From Syntrophorhabdaceae bacterium PtaU1.Bin034 (lineage in GTDB: Bacteria; Desulfobacterota_G; Syntrophorhabdia; Syntrophorhabdales; WCHB1-27), in assembly GCA_002067405.1 (NCBI GenBank), contig MVRP01000197.1, positions 1 through 7,442 of the forward strand: a stretch of 7,442 nucleotides of DNA, read 5' to 3'. The position numbers were made by a program, and so were the translations under genes. Below the pieces are notes generated by a model. That model saw only the letters and a list, made by a program, of their open reading frames with translations. It was not told where the DNA came from and did not search any database. Below, piece after piece: positions 1 to 6,373 of this stretch; position 1 is the stretch's first letter; every line of letters starts with the position of its first letter.

Positions 1-159
1 CGACCGTTGATCATGCCGCCCGGCACTCCGAACAGCAAAAGTGTTATGTATCCTGTTTTGCCTGTTGCCGCGGCAGGAGGAGCGCCGGAAACTGCAAATG
101 TGTTGCGGCCAACGCTCAGCTTCGCATCCATCGTTCTCGTGGTGGTCGGTTTTGTGTGA
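1..159 (+). other. Window-edge sequence, possible 3' end of a rightward gene
   Basis: Plus frame 1 is open from the first base to a TGA at 157-159 (52 codons), ending in a hydrophobic stretch, LSFASIVLVVVGFV. The opposite strand is also open: an ATG at 131 reading leftward gives MDAKLSVGRNTFAVSGAPP and stays open to base 1, but it has no clear ribosome binding site. Neither product is recognised, and third-position GC does not separate them. The rightward reading is slightly favoured because the inverted repeat and T-run at 145-215 form a terminator oriented for rightward transcription directly at this stop codon. No function can be given. Confidence 0.25.
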
Positions 160-215
160 GGTCAAGGGGAGAGTGCCGAAAAGCGCACCCTTCCCTTGAC
201 CTCAACCGACTTTTT
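145..215 (+). terminator. Long inverted repeat with T-run, rightward terminator
   Basis: GAGGTCAAGGG (158-168) pairs perfectly with CCCTTGACCTC (193-203). The stem continues inward with GTGC (173-176) against GCAC (185-188), interrupted by one G-T wobble (169/192) and one A-C mismatch (172/189), leaving an 8-base loop. After a 6-base bulge on the left arm the stem also extends outward, GTCGGTT (145-151) with AACCGAC (204-210), and TTTTTCTC follows at once. The T-run suits rightward transcripts. For the leftward hdrA-mvhD transcript the hairpin lies just past the stop at 217 but lacks a U-run, so it may only act there as a weak terminator or an RNA-stabilising 3' structure. Confidence 0.6.
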
Positions 216-216
216 C

Positions 217-1080
217 TCAGCTATTCGGCATGGCCGCTTCGCTCTCTTTTTCTTTGCCTTTTCTGATGATCGCCCTCTCTTCTTCAGGAAGAGGAGGCGG
301 AACGGGAGCACCAACAATTTTCGTCACTGCCCGGAACTTCGGAGGACAGGCCTCAAAGCAGGTTCCGCATCTTATACACTTCTGCTGATCGACGATGTGG
401 ACCTGGCCTTTGGCGCTTATGATCGCCTCTGCAGGGCATCTCCCGGCACAGGTCATACACGCCCGGCACTTCCCGGGATCAATGTAGTACGACGGTGCTT
501 CCCGGATCAATCTGTCCACTTCTTCGCTCGTGTAGAGCCGGGAATATCCTTCCTGGTCAGGACTATGCAATGCCAGCTCCTTCATTTTGACGAGCTTGAA
601 GTAAGGGATCAGCCTGGTGACCTGCTCGAGCCTGGACTTTAATTCAGCTTCTTCTATCCCTTCGCTCTTTCCGAGAGGTCCCAACTTCTCTATTTCCCTG
701 GCGAATTCATTCATGATGTTTGAAAAGCGGATCCCCTCACCAGCGGACACCCATTCAAGCCTCAGCCTTTTCGGGTCTATCCCTACGTGCTCCAACAGCT
801 TCTTGCACAAATTCACCATACTGAGGGCATCGTAATTCCCTTCAGGATTGTAATGGCAGTCGTTGATGTGGCAACCGCCGACGAACATGGCATCTGCCCC
901 GTTGGAGAAGGCGAGTAGCAGGTGTTTCAGGTCGACCCTGCCGGAGCACATCACCCGTATCAGTCTTATGTAAGTAGGGTATTGAAAACGGGAGACACCA
1001 CAAAGGTCCGCTCCACCGTAACAGCACCAGTTGCATATGATACCTAACATCTTTGGCTTGAATTTACCTTCTGAGCTCAT
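217..1080 (-). CDS. mvhD: MvhD-type [2Fe-2S] hydrogenase delta subunit fused to a 2x[4Fe-4S] ferredoxin domain
   Basis: This 287-residue cytoplasmic electron-transfer protein has two parts. Residues 10-140 are the MvhD domain, the adaptor that in methanogens carries electrons between a hydrogenase or formate dehydrogenase and HdrA. Its hallmark cysteines are visible: CNWCCYGGADLCG (16-28), the C45 region MCSGRVDL, and GGCHINDCHY (68-77). After a charged linker (about 138-195), residues 205-245 form a bacterial-type ferredoxin with CRACMTCAGRCP and CIRCGTCFEACP, enough for two [4Fe-4S] clusters. Classical MvhD is only about 140 residues, so the ferredoxin half is an extension, also known in bacterial 'hydrogenase iron-sulfur subunit' proteins. 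The tail (260-287) is proline-rich then charged and likely disordered. The ATG at 1080 has a strong site, GGGAGGT (GGAGG at 1086-1090), which overlaps the hdrA stop; the 10-base gap indicates one operon. The family call is firm; the partner enzyme is unknown. Confidence 0.93.
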   Translation of the reverse strand: MSSEGKFKPKMLGIICNWCCYGGADLCGVSRFQYPTYIRLIRVMCSGRVDLKHLLLAFSNGADAMFVGGCHINDCHYNPEGNYDALSMVNLCKKLLEHVGIDPKRLRLEWVSAGEGIRFSNIMNEFAREIEKLGPLGKSEGIEEAELKSRLEQVTRLIPYFKLVKMKELALHSPDQEGYSRLYTSEEVDRLIREAPSYYIDPGKCRACMTCAGRCPAEAIISAKGQVHIVDQQKCIRCGTCFEACPPKFRAVTKIVGAPVPPPLPEEERAIIRKGKEKESEAAMPNS

Positions 1081-1090
1081 TTCTACCTCC

Positions 1091-4000
1091 CTATTGTGCG
1101 GTTCCGTATCCGTTCACGGAAAGCCCCGCGAGAATCTGGCTGAAGATTTCTTCGTCGGTATAGTGTTTCAACTGTATGGCGCCTGTCGGACATTTCGAGT
1201 TGCAGAGACCACATCCTTTACAAAGAACGGGGGTAACCGTCGCCTTTTTCCCCTGTTTCGTCTCCTTAAGCTCGATTGCATTGTAGGTGCAGGCCGGGGC
1301 ACATGCGCCGCACCCCATGCACATCTTTTCGTTTACGGTGCAGACGGAGCCCGACGCGACGACCGTATCGTTGGCGAGAAGCGTCAGGGCCCGCCCTGCG
1401 GCTCCATATGCCTGGCCGATCGTCTCTGATATCATCTTGGGATAGTGGTCTATGCCGCAAAGGTAGACGCCTTCCGCCGCAAAGTCGACCGGTCTCAGCT
1501 TAACATGGGCCTCCTGGCAGAAGCCGTCAGGCCCCAATGCAACCTTGAACAGCTTGGAAATTTCCTGGCTTCCGGCAGACGGGATTATGGCGGCGGCCAG
1601 AGCGATGATATCAGCGTCCAATTCAAGCTTCTTCCCGAGGATATAATCTGTCGCAACAACCTTCAGGACCGGCCGGCCGTCTTCAGCCTTACCCGGTTCC
1701 ACCTGGGGGACATCGTCCGGCTCGTAACGGATGAACTTTACCCCTTTGCTTGCAGCTTCCCGGTAATAGTCCTCTTTGAAACCATAGGTTCTCATATCCC
1801 TGAAGAGGATATAGATGTCCACGCCGGGGTTTATCTCTTTCAGCTTCAATGCATTTTTTATCGATTCACTGCAACATATCTTGCTGCAGTAATTCCTTTC
1901 TTCGTTCCTGCTGCCGACGCACTGGATCATGACAACGCTCTGCGCCTTCATTATTTCGTCGTCTTTTGCCGCTATCTTTCCCTCCAGCTCCAGGTGCGTC
2001 ACGACCCTGTCATCCTGTCCGTAAAGATATTCTTCTCTCGGTTCGTAGACATCGGCGCCGATAGCAATGACGGCAGCACCGTGCTCGATACGGGTAAGGC
2101 CTTTGTCGGACTTCACCTTTGTGACGAAATTCCCCACGTAGCCCGACGCCTCCTGGATCACGGCATCCATATAAACGTGAATCATGGGGTGCCTATACAC
2201 TTTTTGTATAAGGTCGCGGAGATACGCCTGGACGTCCAGGCCTTCCAGGGTATAATGAAGTTTCCGCGCCGTTCCCCCCAGTTGTTTTTCTTTTTCCACC
2301 AGGTGGACCTCGTGTTTCTGGTTGGCTATCGAGAGGGCACAGTTCAAGCCGGCTATGCCTCCGCCGATTACGAGGGCCACTTTATTGACGGGCAGGTCAA
2401 ATTCCCGCAGCGGCTCCAAATGACAGACCCGCGCTGCCGACATCCGGATCAGGTCCTTCGCCTTCTCGGTGGCCGCCTCCTTTTCCTTTGAATGGACCCA
2501 GGAGCAATGCTCCCTGATGTTCGACATTTCGTAGTAATACTGATTTATTCCCGCCTCACGAAGGGTATCCCGGAACAGAGGCTCGTGGGTTCTCGGCGTG
2601 CAGGCCGCAACAATCACGCGGTTGAGCCCTCTTTCCTTGATATCCCTCGCAAGCATCGCAGCCGCTTCGGTTGAGCATATGAAAAGGTTTTCCTCGGCGT
2701 GCGCCACATTTGGCAGTTTCCGGGCATATTCAACGGTTTCCGGAACGTTGACGATCCGTCCGATATTCGCCCCGCAGTGGCACACGTAGACCCCTATTTT
2801 CGGTTCGTCCTGCGATACGTCCCTCTCCTCCGGGTATACCCTTTCTTTGGCAAGGTTTCCCCGCCGGTAGGAAAGGGCCTCACCGCACAGAGAGCCGGCG
2901 CCGCTCGCGGTAAAGACCGATTCGGGTATATCCATGGGAGCCTGAAAAGCGCCGCTCACAAATATCCCTTCACGAGTAGTCTTTAAGGGATTCGTGGGGT
3001 TGGTTTTGCAAAATCCGTGGTCATTGAGCTCAATGCCGAAGGCATCGGCGAATTTTCTCAAATTGGCAGGCGGGACCAGGCCGACGGACAACACCACCAT
3101 GTCGAATTCTTCCTCTTTCACCCCTTCGTCGGGCGTGGAATACCGTATCGTGACATTCCTGGTAACCGGGTCTTCCCGATCTATCGACACATAGCTTCTT
3201 ATAAAGCGAACTCCGGGGAGGCCCTCCGTTCTTTGATAGAACCGCTCAAAATCCTTTCCATAGGAGCGAACATCGTTATGGAATATCGTACACCGCGCGT
3301 CTCCGTCATGGTCTTTTGTCAGGATCACCTGTTTTTGAGTGTAGGTACAGCACACAGCCGAGCAATAGCTGTTGCCACCCTCCGTAACCTGTCTGGAACC
3401 GACGCAGTGTACCCAGGCTACGTTATGGGGGTGCCTCTTGTCAGATGCCCGGAGTATCTCACCTTCATAGGGCCCGGTGGCACAGAGAAGCCGCTCATAG
3501 TCAAGGGCGGTCACCACGTTCTGAAACTCTCCGTAGCGGTATTCCTCCCTTAACCCGGGATCAAACGGCTCGATGCCCGGAGACACGATGATCGCGCCGA
3601 CTTTGATTTCCATAATTTCAGGGGTTTGGCTGAAATCTATGGCGTTTGTCTTGCAGGCCGCTACACAGATCTGGCATTTTTCTTCTTTGAGATAAAGACA
3701 GCTTTCGTCTATATAGGTAACAAGTGGAATCGCCTGGGCAAAGTAGATGTGGATGGCTTTGTTATTCGATATCCCCTGATTGAATTTATCCGGGTATTTT
3801 GCCGGGCAGTATTCCACGCATACCGTACAGCCCGTGCATTTGCTCTCGTTTACGTATCTGGGCTTTTTGACCACCGTCACCGAGAAGTTTCCGGCCTCCC
3901 CTTTGACGCTCTCGACTTCCGCATACGTTATGATCTCGATGTTCGGATGCCGTTTGCATTCGACAAACTTGGGAGATTCAATGCACATGGAGCAGTCGTT

Positions 4001-4222
4001 GGTCGGAAAGGTCTTGTCCAGGTGGGCCATTTTGCCGCCAACGGTAGGCGATTTCTCGACAAAGTACACCTTGAAGCCCGCGGTGCCGAGATCGAGGGCG
4101 GCCTGGATACCGCTAATCCCTCCGCCGACAACCATAACGTCTCCGAAATTACTGTTCGGGAGCACATCACGAATATTTTTTACGATTTGTTCCTTTTCCA
4201 TAAGTTCTTTTTCCACCTCCAT
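1091..4222 (-). CDS. hdrA: Double-module HdrA-like FAD/iron-sulfur oxidoreductase (heterodisulfide reductase subunit A family)
   Basis: Residue numbers count from the GTG at 4225 (1044 residues). Module 1 (28-460) has an FAD-binding GGGISG (34-39) with E57, the HdrA signature PTNDCSMC (74-81), an inserted ferredoxin with CTGCTVCVEYCP (130-141) and C176/C184/C187/C191, and a cluster set C274, C288, C292, C293 (HCVGSR then YCSAVCC). Module 2 starts with the classical HdrA N-terminal domain, VCHCGANI (481-488) and ACTPRTHEPLF (541-551), then a second FAD site GGGIAG (621-626) with E644, and a second cluster set C769, C780, C784, C785. The C-terminus has CMGCGACAPACT (969-980) and CKGCGLCNSKCP (1002-1013). 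The FAD of HdrA is the bifurcation site in methanogen complexes; here that role is inferred. Usual HdrA is about 650 residues with one FAD. Starts are possible at 4225 (GTG), 4222 (ATG) and 4201 (ATG, with GGAGGTGG 11 bases upstream, coding from MEKEQIV); the third may be the real one. mvhD follows 10 bases downstream. Confidence 0.95.
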   Translation of the reverse strand: MEVEKELMEKEQIVKNIRDVLPNSNFGDVMVVGGGISGIQAALDLGTAGFKVYFVEKSPTVGGKMAHLDKTFPTNDCSMCIESPKFVECKRHPNIEIITYAEVESVKGEAGNFSVTVVKKPRYVNESKCTGCTVCVEYCPAKYPDKFNQGISNNKAIHIYFAQAIPLVTYIDESCLYLKEEKCQICVAACKTNAIDFSQTPEIMEIKVGAIIVSPGIEPFDPGLREEYRYGEFQNVVTALDYERLLCATGPYEGEILRASDKRHPHNVAWVHCVGSRQVTEGGNSYCSAVCCTYTQKQVILTKDHDGDARCTIFHNDVRSYGKDFERFYQRTEGLPGVRFIRSYVSIDREDPVTRNVTIRYSTPDEGVKEEEFDMVVLSVGLVPPANLRKFADAFGIELNDHGFCKTNPTNPLKTTREGIFVSGAFQAPMDIPESVFTASGAGSLCGEALSYRRGNLAKERVYPEERDVSQDEPKIGVYVCHCGANIGRIVNVPETVEYARKLPNVAHAEENLFICSTEAAAMLARDIKERGLNRVIVAACTPRTHEPLFRDTLREAGINQYYYEMSNIREHCSWVHSKEKEAATEKAKDLIRMSAARVCHLEPLREFDLPVNKVALVIGGGIAGLNCALSIANQKHEVHLVEKEKQLGGTARKLHYTLEGLDVQAYLRDLIQKVYRHPMIHVYMDAVIQEASGYVGNFVTKVKSDKGLTRIEHGAAVIAIGADVYEPREEYLYGQDDRVVTHLELEGKIAAKDDEIMKAQSVVMIQCVGSRNEERNYCSKICCSESIKNALKLKEINPGVDIYILFRDMRTYGFKEDYYREAASKGVKFIRYEPDDVPQVEPGKAEDGRPVLKVVATDYILGKKLELDADIIALAAAIIPSAGSQEISKLFKVALGPDGFCQEAHVKLRPVDFAAEGVYLCGIDHYPKMISETIGQAYGAAGRALTLLANDTVVASGSVCTVNEKMCMGCGACAPACTYNAIELKETKQGKKATVTPVLCKGCGLCNSKCPTGAIQLKHYTDEEIFSQILAGLSVNGYGTAQ

Positions 4223-4574
4223 CACCTCGAAAAGTTTTTGCCGCGACCGTAATGTCCGGACGTCACACCGGTAAGCCGCAGCGTGTTTGTGAAATAATCA
4301 AGCACCTCCTGGGGTTACACCGACAGGTTGCTTCGGAGCGCATGGGCCAAACGCCACGTGAACGATGTGATGCGTATATCTTCTGCGATGACTGCTCTCG
4401 ATCCCGCCGATCCCTTCTAGTCCGGACCGACGGAGAGGGCCTAAAGACTTGGGAGGGAAAAGGCGGAGGTTGCGCTCCGGAGTCTCACGGACTCCTTGGC
4501 AGCCAATCAAACAAGCGTTATGTGCCGGTATTTGATCACGGGCTCTAAAACCTCCATTTAAAGACTCCCTCTAT

Positions 4575-4603
4575 TACTATCATAACTGCTATGAATTAAT
4601 CAA
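4575..4603 (-). promoter_or_regulatory. Weak candidate leftward promoter for hdrA-mvhD
   Basis: Reading leftward there is TTGATT (4603-4598) followed after 17 bases by ATAGTA (4580-4575); shifted by one, TAGTAA follows after 18 bases. TATGAT also occurs at 4584-4579 but is spaced too closely to that -35 box. The match to sigma70 consensus is modest, and the main support is that this is the most A+T-rich stretch upstream of hdrA. It would give a leader of about 350 bases. An additional or different promoter closer to hdrA is possible. Confidence 0.25.
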
Positions 4604-4756
4604 GAAGAATAGAAGAGCTTCGCGGCCCGTTGCCTCCTTTTCCGCCTTGTCCTCATGATCCGGCCTTGGGCCAAAGCCCGTGTTGCCTTTCACTGCTTCA
4701 ACCCATCCTATTGAACATTTCTTGTGGATTAGAACCGCTATTTTGCCCTGTATCTA

Positions 4757-4785
4757 TTGCATTTTCATGATATTTGTTGTATACA
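4757..4785 (+). promoter_or_regulatory. Sigma70-type promoter of the CoA-transferase gene
   Basis: TTGCAT (4757-4762) and TATACA (4780-4785) are separated by exactly 17 bases and lie in A+T-rich DNA. The predicted transcript start is near 4792, leaving a leader of about 28 bases that includes the ribosome binding site AGAAGGAGA (4802-4810). The geometry also argues against the upstream in-frame TTG at 4757 as a translation start, since that codon would be part of the -35 box. Confidence 0.6.
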
Positions 4786-4786
4786 A
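4777..4786. promoter_or_regulatory. Perfect palindrome TTGTATACAA over the -10 box, candidate operator
   Basis: TTGTATACAA is its own reverse complement and covers the whole predicted -10 box of the CoA-transferase promoter, so a protein bound here would block RNA polymerase. Palindromes centred on GTATAC are typical of operators for some GntR-family (FadR subfamily) regulators, which often sense organic acids. That assignment is an inference from motif shape. No regulator gene is in the window. A 10-base palindrome made partly of -10 consensus bases can also arise by chance. Confidence 0.35.
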
Positions 4787-4819
4787 TTTCGGCGTTACTA
4801 CAGAAGGAGATTATCCATC

Positions 4820-6373
4820 ATGAATAAGGTCATCACCGCGGCAGAAGCTGCCGCCTTAATCAAAGACGGGGATACGGTTGCTGCGTCCTGTTTCGGTCTT
4901 GCAGGATGGGCCGAAGAAGTGGGCCTGGCCGTGCAGGAACATTACAAGAAGACGGGCCACCCCAAAGGTATAACAATAATCCATGCGGCAGGGGCGGGCG
5001 ATTTTGTTGGCAGAGGCGAGTGCGCACTTGCGGAAGATGGACTCATGAAGAGGATGATAGTAAGTCATGTCGGAAGCTCGCCGCGCATCGCCCAAATGGT
5101 GAAGGAAAGCAGGGTGGAGTGCCATCTCTGGCCCCTGGGCGTGATCTGCCAGTGGTTCACGGAGGTCGCCCGGAGGTCGCCGGGATTATTCAGCAAGACC
5201 GGGCTCGGGACCTTTATCGACCCCCGTTTCGAAGGCGGCAAGGTCAATGAAATAACCAAGGAAGAGACGATCAGGGTTGTGGAACTCGAAGGAGAAGAAT
5301 GGCTCTTCTTTAAGTCCCTGCCCATAAACGTCTCCCTCATCAGAGGCACAACCGCTGACGAGAAAGGGAATATCACCTTCGAAAAGGAGGCCATCGCCCT
5401 CGAGGCCCTTCCTGTGGCGCAGGCTGCGAAGGCCTGCGGCGGCATCGTCATTGCCCAGGTGGAAAACCTGGCAAAAGCAGGCACGCTTCATCCACAGCGC
5501 GTGAGGGTGCCTGGTGTCTGCGTCGACTACATCGTCATAGCAAGAAAGCCTCAGATGCAGACCATGAGCACTGTCTATAATCCGGCTCTTTCCGGCGACC
5601 TCAAGATCCCTGAGACTTCTATCCCCTTCATGGAACTTGATGAGCGCAAAATCATCGCCCGCCGGGCGGCCATGGAGTTGGTGCAGGGGCCGGTCAATCT
5701 GGGAATGGGCATCCCTCAGGGTATTGCAAACATCGTGGCGGAAGAAGGGTGCAGCGGTGTAATGACGCTGATCTCGGAATCGGGGAACATCGGTGGCATC
5801 CCGGGTGTTGGGACGGATTTCGGCGCTCACTACAACGGCGAGGCAATGATACAGCAGGACCACCACTTCAACTGGTTCGACGGAGGCGGTCTCGCGATGG
5901 CGGCTATAGGACTTGCCCAGACGGATAGAGAAGGCAACATCAATGCAGGCAAATTCGGCGACAGGGTGGTGGGTCCCGGCGGATTGATCAACACGGCCCA
6001 GCATGCGAAGAAAGTTGTTTTCTGCGGCGCCTTTACGGCCGGAAGACTGGAAGTGAAGACAGGTGACGGGAAGCTGACCATAGTAAACGAGGGCAAAAGC
6101 AAGAAGTTCCTCAATAAGGTAGAGCAGATCACTTTCAGCGGCAACTACTCCTGGAAGGCAGGACAAAGGGCCGTATACGTCACGGAACGGGCCGTTTTCG
6201 AGAGGGGTGAAGACGGGCTGGTGCTGACCGAGATCGCGCCCGGTGTTGATCTTGAAAAGGACGTTCTGCGCCACATGGACTTTGAGCCGCGGATATCTCC
6301 GGACCTCAAGCTTATGCCCGAAGGTATTTTTAAGCCTGCATGGGGCGACCTGAAGAACCTGATCGGGGCATAA
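4820..6373 (+). CDS. Acyl-CoA:acetate/propionate-type CoA-transferase (class I, Pct/YdiF family)
   Basis: This 517-residue cytoplasmic enzyme moves CoA between an acyl-CoA and a free carboxylic acid through a glutamyl-CoA thioester. One chain holds both halves: the alpha-like N-terminal half (1-255; MNKVITAAEAAALIKDGDTV at the start) and the beta-like C-terminal half (275-500). The catalytic glutamate is most likely E320 in ISESGNIGGIPGVG (318-331), the family's active-site motif; GMGIPQGIA (295-303) and the FGDRVVGPGG region (379-388) also fit. Length matches propionate CoA-transferase and E. coli YdiF (about 520-530). The ATG at 4820 is chosen for its ribosome binding site, GAAGGAGA, 9 bases upstream; longer readings from 4757 run into the promoter. 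Substrate cannot be told from sequence; acetate, propionate, butyrate/crotonate or 3-oxoacids are all possible. It is divergent from hdrA-mvhD and probably monocistronic. Its last 44 bases overlap the exporter gene on the other strand. Confidence 0.95.
   Translation: MNKVITAAEAAALIKDGDTVAASCFGLAGWAEEVGLAVQEHYKKTGHPKGITIIHAAGAGDFVGRGECALAEDGLMKRMIVSHVGSSPRIAQMVKESRVECHLWPLGVICQWFTEVARRSPGLFSKTGLGTFIDPRFEGGKVNEITKEETIRVVELEGEEWLFFKSLPINVSLIRGTTADEKGNITFEKEAIALEALPVAQAAKACGGIVIAQVENLAKAGTLHPQRVRVPGVCVDYIVIARKPQMQTMSTVYNPALSGDLKIPETSIPFMELDERKIIARRAAMELVQGPVNLGMGIPQGIANIVAEEGCSGVMTLISESGNIGGIPGVGTDFGAHYNGEAMIQQDHHFNWFDGGGLAMAAIGLAQTDREGNINAGKFGDRVVGPGGLINTAQHAKKVVFCGAFTAGRLEVKTGDGKLTIVNEGKSKKFLNKVEQITFSGNYSWKAGQRAVYVTERAVFERGEDGLVLTEIAPGVDLEKDVLRHMDFEPRISPDLKLMPEGIFKPAWGDLKNLIGA

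Larger units (their letters stand above)
4223..4819. other. Divergent intergenic region between hdrA and the CoA-transferase gene
   Basis: About 600 bases separate the two divergent genes. I find no convincing protein gene. The longer open frames (plus 4252-4548, minus 4298-4510) have no recognisable motif and arginine/glycine-rich, shadow-like compositions. On the minus strand a stretch open from 4314 ends in a TGA (4224-4222) that overlaps the ATG of hdrA at 4222, and an AGGAGGTG (4303-4310) sits upstream with no well-spaced ATG. The A+T-rich part at 4571-4612 and the part at 4711-4800 look promoter-like; the centre (4380-4500) is GC-rich. A small hairpin, GGAGTC-TCACG-GACTCC, is at 4479-4495. 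The long leader of hdrA could hold regulatory RNA, but I recognise no known riboswitch class. Confidence 0.6.

Noticed and set aside
1..131. Leftward gene starting with ATG at 131
   Set aside because: Not excluded, but there is no clear ribosome binding site or promoter after the inverted repeat, and the repeat's T-run favours a rightward gene; kept as an alternative within the edge feature.
1445..2491. 348-codon open frame on the plus strand inside hdrA
   Set aside because: It lies opposite strongly conserved HdrA coding sequence, has no recognisable domain, and is best explained as a shadow of the GC-rich minus-strand gene.
217..4222. Selenocysteine codons in HdrA or MvhD, as known in some methanogen Hdr proteins
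   Set aside because: All key positions are encoded as cysteine and neither frame contains an internal TGA.
4252..4548. 98-codon plus-strand frame in the intergenic region
   Set aside because: It has no homology I recognise, no good ribosome binding site, and a low-information arginine/glycine-rich composition.
4757..4819. Longer start (TTG at 4757) for the CoA-transferase, adding 21 residues
   Set aside because: The extension is unlike the family N-terminus, has no ribosome binding site, and its start codon lies in the predicted -35 box; the ATG at 4820 has a strong, well-spaced site.
5161..5181. Direct repeat GGAGGTCGCC occurring twice, 11 bases apart
   Set aside because: It lies in frame in the CoA-transferase (coding EVARRSPG) and is too short to be more than local sequence coincidence.
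5186..6274. 362-codon open frame on the minus strand opposite the CoA-transferase
   Set aside because: It is a shadow frame: histidine/arginine-rich, no motifs, and fully opposite a clear enzyme gene.
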